Source: Adiantum capillus-veneris
Taxonomy: Eukaryota; Streptophyta; Polypodiopsida; Polypodiales; Pteridaceae
Direction of reading: 5' to 3'
Length of the DNA stretch: 64,000 nt
NCBI GenBank assembly: GCA_014529385.2
Contig: CM043942.1
Span: forward strand, 31,800,469-31,864,468
Numbering within the stretch: the first letter of the stretch is position 1; the number at the start of each line of letters is the position of its first letter. The translations under genes were made by a program, and so were the position numbers. The notes beneath the pieces are model-generated. The model saw nothing but the letters and a program-made list of their open reading frames with translations, was not told where the DNA came from and searched no databases. Of the stretch, positions 1 through 11,431 are shown piece by piece.

Positions 1-339
1 ACACTCCAAATTCGGTTATAAAAGCCATTTTAGCTTGGTCCTCTAGTGCAAATGGATTTGATTGTATCGAGAGTACCCATCTAAAAAGCTATAAGCTTCC
101 TTTCCTACAACTCTTTCAAGCACATGTTCTGAATATGGCAAGGGATAATGGTCCCTCCTAGTGATAGCATTGACCTTCTTGAGATCCATGCACACTCTGA
201 GTTTCCCATTCTTTTTCGGCACAATTACTATTGCAGACACCCATTTTGAGTGCTCAATAGGGTGTATGAATCCGCATTTCACAAGCTTTTCAATCTCTTC
301 TTGAATGATCTTTGCATATTTAGGATTCATTAGGTAGGG
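1..339 (-). pseudogene. gypsy I reverse transcriptase, N-terminal part
   Basis: The translation carries the opening motifs of a Ty3/gypsy reverse transcriptase: a GFIHPIEHSKW block, then VPKKNGKLRVCMDLKKVN, then the YPLP segment and FLDGYSRYNQI. The last block corresponds to the D-x-x-SGY-Q catalytic region of the family (first catalytic aspartate, motif A); here SGY reads DGYSRYNQ. Base 340 is an in-frame stop separating this piece from the upstream linker. Near base 43 the frame shifts again, but the expected continuation (MAFITEFG) can be read in another frame to base 1. The YxDD box lies outside the window. Confidence 0.85.
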
Positions 340-1311
340 TCATTGTTGAACTGGTTTAGCCATGCTATTCATGGGGATTGTGTGTTGCACCACGGAATGT
401 GGAACACCTTTCATATTATGATATGTCCAAGCAAATATATCCCAAAATTCCTTGAGAAGTTCTTTGAGTACACACTCCTCAGTCTCTCTCAGATCTTGGG
501 CAATGAAAACAAGTTTGGACTCTTCTCCAGGGTCTGCTAACTCTATTTCCTTAACTATCACTGGACCGTCATAAACTCCATTGCTTCCATCGATAGGTTT
601 TCTTTGAGCCTTTGTATCCAAAACCTTTTGCTCCTCTGTGGTGTAGGATTTGAAATGTTCAGGTGCAGGGTGTAAGTCTGTGGGGTCATATTGTTCTGTG
701 GACTGTGATTTCACTTTTGATTCCTTTTGTTGTTGAGCTAACTCCCAATTTTGTCGTCTCCTTACGGTACGGCTCAACTTTGGCTTCTCTGTAGCCTCTA
801 GTTGTGTGATTTCAATTGGTTGTGGACTACACCACATAATGCTTTGAAGGTAATCACCCCATTTATCTACCAACTTTCGATGAGCATCACACGCCCCTAT
901 ATAATTTTGCCATTCTACGGTAGATTTCTTTTCATTTATTCTAGCACGCACATTTTCTCGATATTATCGCCTCTTATATCTCTTACTCTTCTTGTCTAAT
1001 TTTTTATTACGGCCGATCTCTAGTGAAGAGTCAATAGATGAATTGCTTATTGTGTCTTCTGCTCCCTTTGATAGATTGTCATCTAGGATACCACTAGGCC
1101 CTGAATGGTGTGTCCCCACATTTGCACTAAGATTTAACTCAAATTCTTCGTCCTCAGAGTCAATTTCAATTGATGATTCTGACCCTAAATTGTGTGGGCT
1201 ATAGTCTTGTGAGACGCTACTGGTTCCAATGCCAGTCAAACCTTCATCTTGTAGGTCATCAAAAGTTATATGCATTGCTTCTAGCATATTTAAGGGTACG
1301 AGTGGTGGCAT
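340..1311 (-). pseudogene. gypsy I linker between protease and RT
   Basis: Two open stretches (1311-964 and 951-340) are in the same frame and separated by a single stop at 964-966. The first is rich in serine, aspartate and glutamate. The second is charged and ends in a segment (EFWDIFAWTYHNMKGVP) that matches the pre-RT motif of gypsy polyproteins, where a DxFAW-type block precedes the conserved start of RT. It continues through one stop into the RT piece. It has no function of its own that I can identify and is best read as the spacer region of the pol polyprotein. Confidence 0.6.
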
Positions 1312-1615
1312 TTCTTCCCCCTCAGGTGTTACCTAGGTCATCCCCCCATTTCCCCAAGTGTCTGTGGTTGCTGTTAAGTGGACCCAATCCACATTGTTCG
1401 ACTCAGTCATCCCAGGTAGTACATCCATATAAGGAGAATCTTCCGCAACATCAGTGTCCACTTTACATGTATAACAATACTACAATGGGCCAATGAACTG
1501 TGGTGTCAGATCTATGATCAATTATAAACCTGTTTCCTAGAGGATGTGCTTGACCAGTTACAAGATCCACTCGAATGACAGAATCTTGGAACTGCAAGTA
1601 GACATGGTTTTTAGA

Positions 1616-2326
1616 CTAGTCATGCACCATTTTTGCTTCCCTCATGAAAGGAAGTCCTAAGATCATCTCAGATGCCATAATGTGCTTGGAGAAATCCATA
1701 CCAATGAAGGTATTTCTTACTTTATGTCCAAAGACCTTGATCTTGAGATCTTCTAGCATCCCAATAGGTTTAACAATAGACCCACTAGCCATCTTTACTA
1801 CTATGGTTGTGGTCCCAAGGTGAGTTCTTCTCATAGCTTCCCAGTAATTTTTAGTCACAATGCGACCCCTAGTGCCACCATCAAGGATTCCCTTCACAGC
1901 TAATCCCTTGGTAGTGATTGGTATGGTTGCATTGGATTCATCGCCCTCAAAGTATTGTCCCAACTTGTTAACAGATATTTCTACAACAAGGTTCTCATCT
2001 AGGTTGGGTTGTGGATATAAGTGTTCCTCCTCTATTGGCATCTCCCTAGCTTCATCCCATTGTGAAAATTGTAGTAGCCCAACCTTCAGTTCTCCATTGA
2101 GGAAAGCTCGAAGAGCTAAGAATAGCTCAGGGTCTCCATATAGTTTGGACATGATGGTGGTTCTGACTTCTGAAGCCATGAAATCCATCAGTTTGAAAAT
2201 ATTTAACGGCACCTTTTGGGCTTCAGTTCCTTGACGTGGGGAAGATGGGATCTCCATTTCTTTGATACGGGTAGTCCTTCTGTAAACATTTTTTCCAACA
2301 AGAAGTGAGTACGTCCACTTTCCCAT
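1616..2326 (-). pseudogene. gypsy I aspartic protease (retropepsin-like, DGG type)
   Basis: The C-terminal half has retropepsin organisation. ILDGGTRGRIV is the active-site region, followed about 70 residues later by a hydrophobic-ILGLPFM block, which matches the ILG-x-P/D-F motif near the end of LTR-element proteases. The active site reads D-G-G-T rather than the usual D-S/T-G-A; DGG variants are common in some plant gypsy lineages, so this need not be a lesion. The start overlaps the preceding open frame (2203-2475) in a different phase, which points to a frameshift near 2230-2300. In life it would cut the gag-pol polyprotein. Confidence 0.65.
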
Positions 2327-2748
2327 GACTTTAAGTCACTTTCTTCTTGGATGACACTAGGTATGGCTAGGGGTCTATGGACTTTGTGAGGTGGTTGTTG
2401 CATAGGGAACAATGTGTCTGTAATCTGGATCTGCCTAGGTGCTGGTTCTAGATCCCTTTGGGTATCTTCTACCAAACTCCTTAATTGCTTGACTCGCTCA
2501 ATCTACTCTGTAGGGTTTGGATAATTTTCTATCTTTTTCTTGGATCCTTGCCGTTGTGGCTCATGATGATCTTCCTTGTCGGTTTCTTTCTTCGTGGTCA
2601 TTTTGGTCTTTATGGTTTCACCTGAATCAGAATCCTCTTCAATGTCGTTCATATATATGGGGTCATCACCATTCCCTATGTTGGTCTTTGAACTAGGGTC
2701 TGACTTCACTGCTTTTTGCGATCTCTTCCTTCGTGTTTTCTTCTTCTT
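2203..2748 (-). pseudogene. gypsy I charged linker after the zinc knuckles
   Basis: Two short open stretches (2709-2503 and 2475-2203) follow the zinc-knuckle segment in the same frame, separated only by stops at about 2749 and 2503. The first is highly charged (acidic then lysine-rich). No known domain is visible. It is kept as part of the same decayed gag-pol reading frame because phase is preserved across the stops. Confidence 0.45.
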
Positions 2749-3822
2749 CTAAGATTGGGCAATTGATGTCGTGTCTCCTTCTTTAGGAATATAATTTTGT
2801 TTTTGGAGCATCAATCGTGTGAGTACATTTATTGATACCACAGGTGTACTTTGTGACGGCTCCTCGATAACCTCAATCAATTTTAACGGTGTGATCTTCG
2901 GTGCATTTGGATTATTCGGACATTGGGCAATCAAATGATCTATGCCACATCGATTACACATGAGTATCGGCATTGTAGACGTGCTCGCTTGATTGGTTTG
3001 TATTAGTGTGGCGTTCTTTCGTAGCCTAATAGGACACTCGGCCACACGATGTGGACCTCCACACTCATAGCATTGAAGAGGTGGTATCTTGGCAGTGTAA
3101 TTGATATTTTTGCCTCTTGCAGCAGGAGAAGCTACTTGATAGACATTTTTGACTTGTCCCCAATAGTCCTCCATGTAGTATTGTGGACTTTCTTCAAGCG
3201 CATCAATCCCATAGGCAATATTAGGGTCTATATCTTCCTCACAGCCTTCCAAACATGCAATAGATAACTCACAACCCACTTGATTCATAGAAGTGATTCT
3301 CAGATGTGGTGGTTGCGGTCCTAGCACTGGAGGTGGTAAGCGTGTTGTTTGAACAACATTTTGGGCCCTAGGGACCATGTGTTGTGACGTTTGTTCAAGA
3401 GGTGGGGCTGGCATTAATGCAGGCACTTGAGGTGTGTCCGTCCATGCTAAGGTTGGTCTATTGGCCATCACGTGCTTAAATACTATACAATCCTTATCTT
3501 GATGACCATACCTCCCACAGGCATTGCAATTCCCATTGAATTTCACTCTAAAAGTAGGGCATTCACTGGTACTTTGCGGACCATGGCAAACTGAGCACCA
3601 TTGTTTCTCCCTTCTTGGATACATATGATTGTTTTGAGGAGCACGATTGTCTCTAAGACTCTCTTGAATGGCCTTGGTGAGATCTGCTAAAGTGATCTCA
3701 GATATCTTTAGCTCCTTAGCAATAATCTTTACGGTCATTGGCTGATGCCCCGATGCTTGCGAGCTAGTAGATTTAGGCTCAGCAAACACTCTTTCTCCTT
3801 GAATCATTAAATTATCCTCCAA
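2749..3822 (-). pseudogene. gypsy I gag nucleocapsid with four zinc knuckles
   Basis: The 357-residue stretch holds four CCHC-type knuckles. Around residues 76-88 is CSVCHGPQSTSEC, with Q in place of the histidine. About fifteen residues on is a canonical CNACGRYGHQDKDC. Two shorter CX2CX3HX4C types follow further downstream (CYECGGPHRVAEC and CNRCGIDHLIAQC). Such arrays bind RNA in the nucleocapsid part of gag. The number and mixed spacing are unusual for a gypsy gag, which normally has one or two. It is in frame with the gag core upstream through one stop (TGA at about 3898). Confidence 0.7.
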
Positions 3823-5940
3823 TTGGATCGCATTGGTGGTGACTGCTTCCCAAGTGGTGATACCTCTAATGACTAGGCCATTGAAGATATCGTCATGTCA
3901 TAATCCCCTAATGAATCTATCAAGAAATTGATTATTATTGAAGCGCTCATTTGGATTACAACGAGAATTTAAATGCTTTAAGCATCTAATAAAGTCTCTC
4001 ACGGACTCTCCTTCCTCTCGTTGGGCTTCCTGAAGCTGAGAGGCTACACCCCAAAGCACTCCCTCTTGTATGTATTCTTTCAAGAACAGTCTCCTAAGAG
4101 TAGGGTAAATCGTTTTTTCTTCCACCATTAGGGTTCTATACCAATCCCCAGCCTTCCCACTTAAGGTTAGGCTTAAAGCATTAGTCTTATGCAGGTCATT
4201 GTGTTCTCCTAGAGAATCGCATATTTGTTCAAACACTTTGATATGATTTCTCACATACCCGTCTCCACTAAATTTTTGTGTGAGCTTGGCTATTTGTACT
4301 ACCTTACTTCTAGGCTCTCTATCAGGCGTGTTACGTACATTCTCAGTTATAGATCGATCGATGGTTTGAGCAAATGATGCCAAATATCCTAAATAAGCAA
4401 GTATAGTGGTCGTAGGTGCAGGTGCTCCTGAGACTACATGTGGATTAGGTATTGGCATTGGGCTTGGCACATAGGAAGCCCTTGGGTTCCAAGTTTTGTA
4501 CAGTGTTGTGCCATGTGGTGGCCCAAAGTTCATATGTGTGGCCCTAAGCATAGCAGACGTTGGATGTGACATGCTAATGCTAGCCGGTATGGTCCCATTG
4601 AAATAAGAGCTTGGGTGTTGTGGTTGTGGAGCATAGGTTGTTGAAACAATGGGAGGGGTAGGGGCTACATAAGTACGAGGACCCATAGGTGTATACAATT
4701 GGTACACACTTGTAGGTACTGTTGCAGGCATTGAGCTACCATGTAGTGGTGCTTTACTAACAAATGAGGTCCATGGCGTGTTTCTTGGCATGCCCATCAT
4801 TGGGGTAGGCATGGTAGCCATGGTGTCATCAAGGGAAAGATGAGCTAGATTTGGAAAAGTAAAACTACTACTTGTGGGTTCAGACTGTACCGAAACTCCA
4901 AGCGACACAAGATATGAAGGGTCCATTGGACTCACTAAAGGAGTTTTCATATGTGATAGTGTCGGCTATCTGGCCTTGCCCGTATCCAAGAATCTCATAA
5001 GGCCCGTTGAAGGAATGTTAATCCCTCGGTTTTGCCTCTCCGATTGAATGACGCTATGGATGACATTGCAGACCATCTGTTGCCGCTCCTCTAGACTTGT
5101 GCCGCTAGAAGTAGATTGTACAACTTCTAACCAACCTATATGGTATGTGTAACCCGTGTACAGGTCAGTCAAGGTTTCAGTTTGTAGGTCATATTCCCAA
5201 TTTTCATTGAGAACTAACCCTTCTAGGCCTGGCGTACTAGAGGTTTCCCTTGAGGTGGAAGCATTGTTGTTCCCCACAGTTTGACCCACATTGCCTACTA
5301 ACTCAGGAGCACTCAATTGCTCGATTGCTATGCCTGTTGTCCCAGGGGTCTTTCCCTTCATGGCTCGGCATTGTTCTAGGAGACCCTCCATTTCCCTCTC
5401 CCTAGCCGCTTGCATATAGCTCTCAACTTCTTGCACCTCCGCAAGACTCCTACCATCAGGTAGTAGAACTTTAGGGAGTGATTGCTTTGCAAGGTTTTCC
5501 ATGAAAGCAGGGAGCAGGATATCGACGTGGACACTCTTGGGGAGTATAGGCTCCCCTTGAGATACCAAAGGCGAATCTACCTCTCCCTCACCTTTGTTAA
5601 CTTCACTAGTCGTAGGTCCAGAGCGAGTAGCTCTACTAAAGGTTTCTATAAAGCGACTAAACACACTAGATCCGGGCTGTGGAGCCCAGACAGGTACGTT
5701 TTTTTTTACTTGCTCAGGATTTGGTGTAGGATGCCCTTCCATAATATCGTAGTCAGATGAAGAGTCACCAGCCACTAAGTTTGGGTCTTGGGTTGTACTA
5801 CCTTGGGTCCCCGCCGAGGGCCCGGAACCTAAGGTAGGTGGGTATTGAGAACCCGCATAAGTCAAAGTGCTCGCTAGTTTCTTGGCCTCTAGGAGACGAC
5901 CAGAGCGCAGATGCATGTGACTTTGGCACCCTACAAGCAT
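3823..5940 (-). pseudogene. gypsy I gag N-terminal and capsid region
   Basis: The reading frame starts at the ATG at 5940. An early MHLRSG block resembles the TLRSG start seen in several plant gypsy gags. A long Pro/Thr/Ser/Met-rich spacer follows. The retrotransposon gag core then reads KAGDWYRTLM...FLKEYIQEG...EGESVRDFIRCL...FLDRFIRGL, the WY / R-F-x-x-EF / L-x-x-F pattern of the Retrotrans_gag family. One in-frame stop at 4966 splits it, and another at 3898 cuts it from the knuckles. The protein would form the virus-like particle. Confidence 0.75.
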
Positions 5941-6561
5941 CGACGAATACCCTCGAAGGTTAACCGCTTGATTGTTTGGGTGTTTTGCACCCCGTTTTCA
6001 CTCGTTTTTTAATGTCTTTTTACGATCGATTTTTGGATTAGAGCGTGTGATAGCTCGAAACAAGCGTATCGCTCAGGGGGTTGTGGTGTGCTTTACAGCA
6101 CAGTGTTCGGTCTTGGGCTTGGGGAATGTTCCCGATCCGGGTCCTTCCTTTTAAATTTTATGTTTTTTTATTTTTATTTTTAAGATTTTTTATTTGTTTT
6201 TGGGATAAGGTCACCGCAGCCGCGCCGCCCGCGCACACACACACACACCTAACCTACCTACTTGCAAAAAACAGAGCTACTTTTATACACTAACACATTA
6301 CTACAACAACTAATTAACTAACAGATCTACTTACTGCACCTTACAGATCTAACATTATAGATCTAATACCTTAATTCTAACACCTTATCAACAGAAAACA
6401 GTACATTGCAACACCTTATTAACGAAAACAGTACACTGCAGTAAGAACAAAGTTTACAAATCTTTCTCAACAGCCACACACCTTCTTTCTCTACCTTTCC
6501 TACATCTCAAATTGCACCACAAAGCAGCATAGAGTGCTATTCGAGCTTAATGCAGGGAATT
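5941..6561 (-). other. gypsy I untranslated leader
   Basis: This is the interval between the primer binding site and the gag ATG. It is AT-rich with a (CA) run near 6234-6248 and direct repeats of the type AACAGTACA-TGCA-ACACCTTAT around 6360-6440. No open frame with recognisable content was found. Confidence 0.5.
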
Positions 6562-6579
6562 TCCCCGGCAACGATGCCA
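6562..6579 (-). promoter_or_regulatory. gypsy I primer binding site (tRNA-Asp type)
   Basis: On the minus strand the 18 bases read TGGCATCGTTGCCGGGGA. This differs at two positions from the TGGCGCCGTTGCCGGGGA site used by plant elements primed with tRNA-Asp. It lies 4 bases inside the LTR edge, as expected for minus-strand cDNA priming. Confidence 0.85.
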
Positions 6580-6810
6580 AACATGTGCGCTTCTGTCACA
6601 CGTGTCAAAGCAAGGGACTTGCGGTACACTGTATGCGAGCCACAAATGGCTGCAAGCACACAACCAAATTAGTCTAGCAATCTCAAGAGAGCAAGGGTGC
6701 GTTACTCACCGCCCTACGCTCGCCTTCGTGGAGGATTCCTCACCGCGAAGAAGAGGGAGCTACAGCCGTGCCTTGCTCAACCGCCTCGCCTCCGCCGTGT
6801 CGTCCGAATG

Positions 6811-6812
<2 letters not shown>

Positions 6813-6900
<88 letters not shown>
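6813..6900. repeat. (CT)44 microsatellite inside the LTR
   Basis: Uninterrupted CT dinucleotides of about 88 bases are followed by CA and CACGCACA. They lie about 110 bases downstream of the minus-strand TATA box, so they would be transcribed as a GA tract in the 5' untranslated RNA. Confidence 0.95.
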
Positions 6901-6904
<4 letters not shown>

Positions 6905-7004
6905 CACACACACGCACAAGGAGATGAAGAAGAAGATGGAGATGGAGCAAGAACACTCTTCAATTGCACAAATGAGAAAATGAGTGATTTTTAGGTTTAG
7001 GTGG

Positions 7005-7014
7005 CTTTTATATG
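7005..7014 (-). promoter_or_regulatory. TATA-like box of gypsy I LTR
   Basis: The minus strand reads CATATAAAAG, a good plant TATA match in the right place and direction to drive the element. Confidence 0.55.
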
Positions 7015-7304
7015 AGCTCGCCCATTCACACTTGGGCGCCCATGCTTAGCCAACTAACCCTTGAATGTTCCAATTAGAGTGCGCCTCTCATCGGCGATCA
7101 CTCTTATCCTTTTCCTATTGGACCAACAAGCCCAGCCCATGACTACTAGAACTGGACGCCGGTGGTTAACAGCGACCAGGTGCTAATCTAGCCTGCGGAT
7201 AATCCTGCTAAAGCTGGTGCGACTCAGCTCCAAGTTCTCTTTGTTTTCTAGATCAAGTTATCATTGCCGTCTATGACATCTGCTTCGTACTAAAAAAGAA
7301 AAGA

Positions 7305-7308
<4 letters not shown>

Positions 7309-7381
<73 letters not shown>
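7309..7381. repeat. (CT)n(CA)n compound microsatellite
   Basis: About 18 CT units run straight into about 18 CA units. This lies just outside the likely LTR. Confidence 0.95.
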
Positions 7382-7384
<3 letters not shown>

Positions 7385-8011
7385 GCTCATAGCTTCACTT
7401 CTTCTCTTTTGTAATAAGGCTATCACATAATCTGTGTCATGTGACACGCAAACGGTCAAAATCAGGGGTCTGGGGACAGAGCATTTACGCCATTCATTTG
7501 GCCTCCTTTCTCTTGCATACTTTCACATGCATGACCCATTAGATGTGTGCCATGTCAGCACCTAGAATATTGTGGAGTAATTGTTAACCATAGCATTCGG
7601 CCTCCTCAACGCTCATAATATCAATTGCAATTGCTTGATCTTTGCCAAGTGAGCAACCAAAATTTTAGGGTTGTTGGATGTCTGCCAAGTTAGCTACCGA
7701 AATTCACTGCAACTAACTCAATCAGAGCTTGCCACTTGTCACGCGAACAGTCCCTGCATACTCCGTGCTCCCACCCCCCAACTTTGACGGCCAAGAAAGG
7801 ACTTGCAGGTTTCCTTTCTCTCGTAAAACGTGCTCCCACCATGGCTCTGGCCTCTGCGATCGTCCAATTTACGAGGAAAGGACTCTGCTGATCCTTTCCG
7901 TACCCCATCAAACTCATATTTAAGCAACAACAATCAGTTTGAGGTATTCGTATGGTGAACAATTTTTGAAAAAATGTCTCCCTTTATTTTCTTAGCTTAA
8001 TTTATAAATCT
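7382..8011. other. Unassigned interval
   Basis: The sequence appears unique, with no recognisable coding motifs. Short open frames on both strands show no conserved pattern. Confidence 0.4.
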
Positions 8012-8096
<85 letters not shown>

Positions 8097-8117
8097 GTGT
8101 GTGTGTGTGTGTGTGTG
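8012..8117. repeat. (CT)n(CA)n-TC-(GT)n microsatellite with hairpin
   Basis: CT units pass into about 20 CA units (8054-8094), then a very short spacer, then about 10 GT units to 8117. The CA and GT arms are complementary and could fold into a stem of about 20 bp with a tiny loop. A G-rich stretch follows. Confidence 0.9.
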
Positions 8118-8760
8118 GCGGGGAGGGGGGGTGGGGGATCGGGGGTATTAACCATATTAGCTTTCTAAATAAGAAATATGGCTCCATACCAATTTGTTTT
8201 GGCACTATAAAAAAATCTCTATGGAAGCAGATTTTAAATTTTCATACACGTCTTAGAGTTATGATTCTTTTGAGATTAAGGCCAATTCACTCATAACTGG
8301 CTAATGACTTATGGAAAAATGATAGAAAAAGTTCGTACGTAGCCAGATTTCATATTACACTCAAACATAATAGATATATGAAAGAGTATAATAGATATAC
8401 CGAGCATTTAAGAGGCGGGGTGAGGGGATAAATGGATGAGAATTCCGCATGTGCGGCGCGGTCATCGAGACGATCTGCATCGTACATGGCTTGTTAAAAC
8501 TAAACCCTATCAAGAACTAAACCCACACATGGGGTTTGTCCGAATTTAGTTCTAGGCCAGTCCATCTTTATCGTTTATAACACCATGTAAAATGGCATTC
8601 CTTTCACATGCATGCGGATGGGCGACGTGATTAGCTCAAGCCTCAAAAGGCGTTGGAGCATGAGGCCGTGGGTTCCAATCAGGGCTCCTCACTTGCGCCG
8701 TCGATCCCCTTACCCACCCCCACGTGTGCCTCTGTGTCACTTAGTGTCATGGTTCATTCA
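8118..8760. other. Unassigned interval
   Basis: No gene is recognised. It includes G-rich sequence just after the microsatellite and otherwise ordinary AT-rich DNA. Confidence 0.4.
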
Positions 8761-9396
8761 CATGAGGCAGTGTTCGAGAAAAATGTGTCTCAGCTTAATA
8801 CCATGCCGTTTTCAATTTCAAAAATGTCGGTAGAGAGCAAGGGGGAAGGAGAAATTCTGCTCCAAAATAGAAAAAAATAGTTCAAAAACTCGAAAAAAAA
8901 CATAATTTTCTAAAATTTGCTATTGGCAAATTCAAGGAAAGGAATTTTGTATGTTTGAAAAAATGATTTTTCTCGAACACTGACCTGAGGTGACGGGATG
9001 CACACTTCCGTAGACGTTGAAACGACAGCAGAGCAGCAGAATATGAATGTAATGCAGCAGAGCTCTGCTTTCATTCACCTGAGGCAGTGTTCAAGAAAAA
9101 TGTGTCTCAGCTTAATACCATGTTGTTTTCAATTTTCAAAAATGTCGATGGAGAGCAAGGGGGAAGGAGAAATTCTGCTCCAAAATAGAGAAAATTAGTA
9201 CAAAAACTCAAAAAAAAACATAATTTTCTAAAATTTGCTATTGGCAAATTCAAGGAAAGGAATTTTGTATGATTGAAAAAATGATTTTTCTCAAACACTG
9301 ACCTGAGGTGACGGGATGCACACTTCCGCAGACGTTGAAACGACAACGGCAGCAGAATATTGAGTGCTTGGCTCAATATTGGTGCCTGTGGACAGG
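8761..9396. repeat. Tandem duplication of a ~317-bp unit with inverted ends
   Basis: Two copies (about 8761-9077 and 9078-9396) differ at only a few positions. Each unit contains an inverted pair, CAGTGTTCGAGAAAAAT at 8768-8784 against its exact complement at 8966-8982, and the same pair with two mismatches at 9085-9101 and 9284-9300. A CCTGAGG/CCTCAGG extension follows outside. The ~215-bp block bounded by these ends looks like a small non-autonomous inverted-repeat element duplicated with its flank. No coding content was seen. Confidence 0.75.
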
Positions 9397-10863
9397 ATTC
9401 CTTCCATGAGGAGCTAGTACTCAAGGTATGATATGAGGAAAAAGATTATATTGTTAAGATACCAAAATGGCCAATTTACGTTTCCTTAAATTTACTCAAA
9501 GCTATTTATCAATATCAATGTCAATTAAAAAATATATACCAATATATTTTTGGCAGATATTGTTCAGATCCAAAACGAACAAATTACATTTCCCGGAACT
9601 TACTCAAAGCTATCGTTTTCCGAACAAGCTTAACATTCTTTTTGCCTCAACTCTCATTCTATTGTTGTTGTATTTTCAGAATTGAGCACAATAAAAATGT
9701 TGTTTTCTATTCAATAAAATTGGCCTTAGGCTCACAAACTTTGCAAATTCCAGTAAGTTATATCTACTCAAGTGGTATGGCATGATTGGGACATCTCTAG
9801 CCGCAAATTCGTGATAGTGGGAAGAATTATTTATTCTTAAGATGTTTTGCATAGCAATTATTTCTAGATAGGGTAGGTTTATGGGAAATTAGAACTCCCA
9901 AATCATGCACTTTGCTAGTATTTTTCTACAGAGTGCCTTCAAATTTTAAGTTTTTAATGATACACGAGTGAGACTCCCTCTGCCTCCGGCACAATGGCCG
10001 CATGCGGGGCAGCAAAACAACCATCAAAATATGAAAGCCCAATGTTGTGATTTACAATAGTATTGTGATATGAGGGAGAGTTACATTTGAGTCACCCCAC
10101 AATCAATCGAGAATCAATCTCTCTCTCACCCTTTATAGCAACCCTAGGCAATGGTCAATAGTAGACGATTCTCATCAAAAACCAACCCTACTTGGCGGCC
10201 ACCACTGGGGCTGCCTCAGGACCACTCAGGCCTCCTCCATGTTGTCACCCAAGGCCTCCACTTCCTCCTCTAGGAGGTCGTCCAAACACTCCTCCTGTCT
10301 CTCTCTTCTTATTAATATGAAGTGCTTTCTTACCAAACATGCTGCAATACCACAAGTTCTACTACGTTATCGTAATGTAGAGCTATTATGTATATTGTTG
10401 GAGGAAAACTAGCTCGCTTGTTGAGCACCTAGCTAGGTGTATAGAGCCGGCTCGCTTGTTGAGCAGCTAGCTAGTATTGAAAGTGGCAGTAGCACAGAGA
10501 GAGAGAGAGAGAGAGAGACTCAACATCGTTATCTCTAGTTCACCTGTTGAGAAAGCAAGATTGTTGAATCCGTGGGAGCGCCAAATGGCATCATCATCTT
10601 TACTGCTACAACATCCACCCTGTCGTCAAAGGAGCTTGAATCATCGATACCCTGTGTTGAGGCAGAGGATTTAATCATGGGCAGAAACGTCTTCTGAGAG
10701 ACACCATTCTGATGTGTGGAACTTCTATGGCACTTCCTTGTGGCAACTAGATAGGCTGATTCTAGTTGTGTTTCAAGGAGAGGAAGGCTCGTCAGCAGGT
10801 AGCAAAAGCGAGGAGAAGTTATGGCAGAGTAGGGTTTTGCCTCAAGATTCCTCCCCTTCTTCC
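9397..10863. other. Unassigned interval
   Basis: No recognisable gene. Around 10408-10475 there is a short direct repeat (CTCGCTTGTTGAGCA-CTAGCTAG) in two copies, and a (GA)11 run at 10497-10518. Confidence 0.4.
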
Positions 10864-11184
10864 TGTTAGGAATTGGATCGAGCTAGCTATGGTGGATGAA
10901 AGAGAAACATAGTGTCAATGCGTGAGTGTGTGTGTAAGCAAGATTATCACTCAAGTGAATTAAGTTCCAAGATAGAATTAGCTTGGACTCATAAACACAA
11001 TCTTGAGTATTGACTTAGCTTAGCACAAGCTCACCATAGACAAGCATGTAGTGCAAAATAGATTTGTGTTTATTCATTCATGAAATGAGCTTTAAGTAGC
11101 TCTACAGCCTTGCTCCACAACCTGTGGGATAAATCCACTCTCTTCTCCTTGACTCACACTTTAGGACAAAGCTCACACTTTACA
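10864..11184 (-). repeat. LTR of gag-only element A
   Basis: This 321-bp copy begins TGTTAGGAATTGG and ends CACTTTACA in plus orientation. It is nearly the same as the two 320-bp LTRs of element B at 13908 and 16314. A purine-rich tract, AAGGGGAGGAT on the minus strand, adjoins it at 11185-11196. It is therefore the 3' LTR of a minus-strand element. I found no matching 5' LTR with a primer site for this copy. Confidence 0.85.
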
Positions 11185-11431
11185 ATCCTCCCCTTGAGGT
11201 TTGGACTATGACAAGATACTGAAGATGTAGAATCCACACAGGATGACAAGTTGCTATCCACATAGGATGGTAATATCCACACAGGCTAACAAAATCCACA
11301 TAGGATGGTGATATCCACATAGGATCATAAAATCCACACAGGGAAAATCCACAAAGGATGGTAATATCCACACGGGATGATAAAATCCACACAGGAAAAA
11401 GTCCTCCCCTACAAGTAGAGAGGCTGCATCT
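11185..11431 (-). repeat. 3' untranslated tandem repeat and polypurine tract of element A
   Basis: Between the gag stop and the LTR lie many imperfect copies of the motif ATCCACACAGGATGGTAA (15-27 bp period, about 11225-11400). The polypurine tract follows immediately before the LTR. The same arrangement recurs in element B. Confidence 0.8.

Larger units (their letters stand above)
1..7290 (-). mobile_element. Ty3/gypsy LTR retrotransposon I, 5' part (left end cut by window)
   Basis: Reading right to left on the minus strand the order is LTR, primer binding site, leader, gag core, zinc knuckles, protease, reverse transcriptase. This is the 5' portion of a gypsy element, with RNase H, integrase and the 3' LTR lying beyond base 1. 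The frames are broken by several stops and at least two frameshifts, so it is a dead copy. The primer site resembles the 3' end of plant tRNA-Asp, as in several plant gypsy lineages. The outer edge of the LTR is uncertain because its partner is outside the window. Confidence 0.85.
6584..7290 (-). repeat. gypsy I 5' LTR (outer boundary unresolved)
   Basis: The inner edge is placed by the primer site; the LTR ends ...GCGCACA on the minus strand. It contains a TATA-like box on the minus strand near 7005-7014 and a (CT)44 run. The outer end is somewhere before the second microsatellite at 7309 and cannot be fixed without the 3' LTR, which is outside the window. Confidence 0.55.

Noticed and set aside
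6750-6995. Open frames of Ser-Leu or Arg-Glu repeats across the CT run (similar at 31100-31770 and 63088-63360)
   Set aside because: They are translations of dinucleotide microsatellites in several frames on both strands, with no other protein features.
7690-7962. 90-residue minus-strand open frame
   Set aside because: No similarity recognised, and overlapping frames on both strands are equally long.
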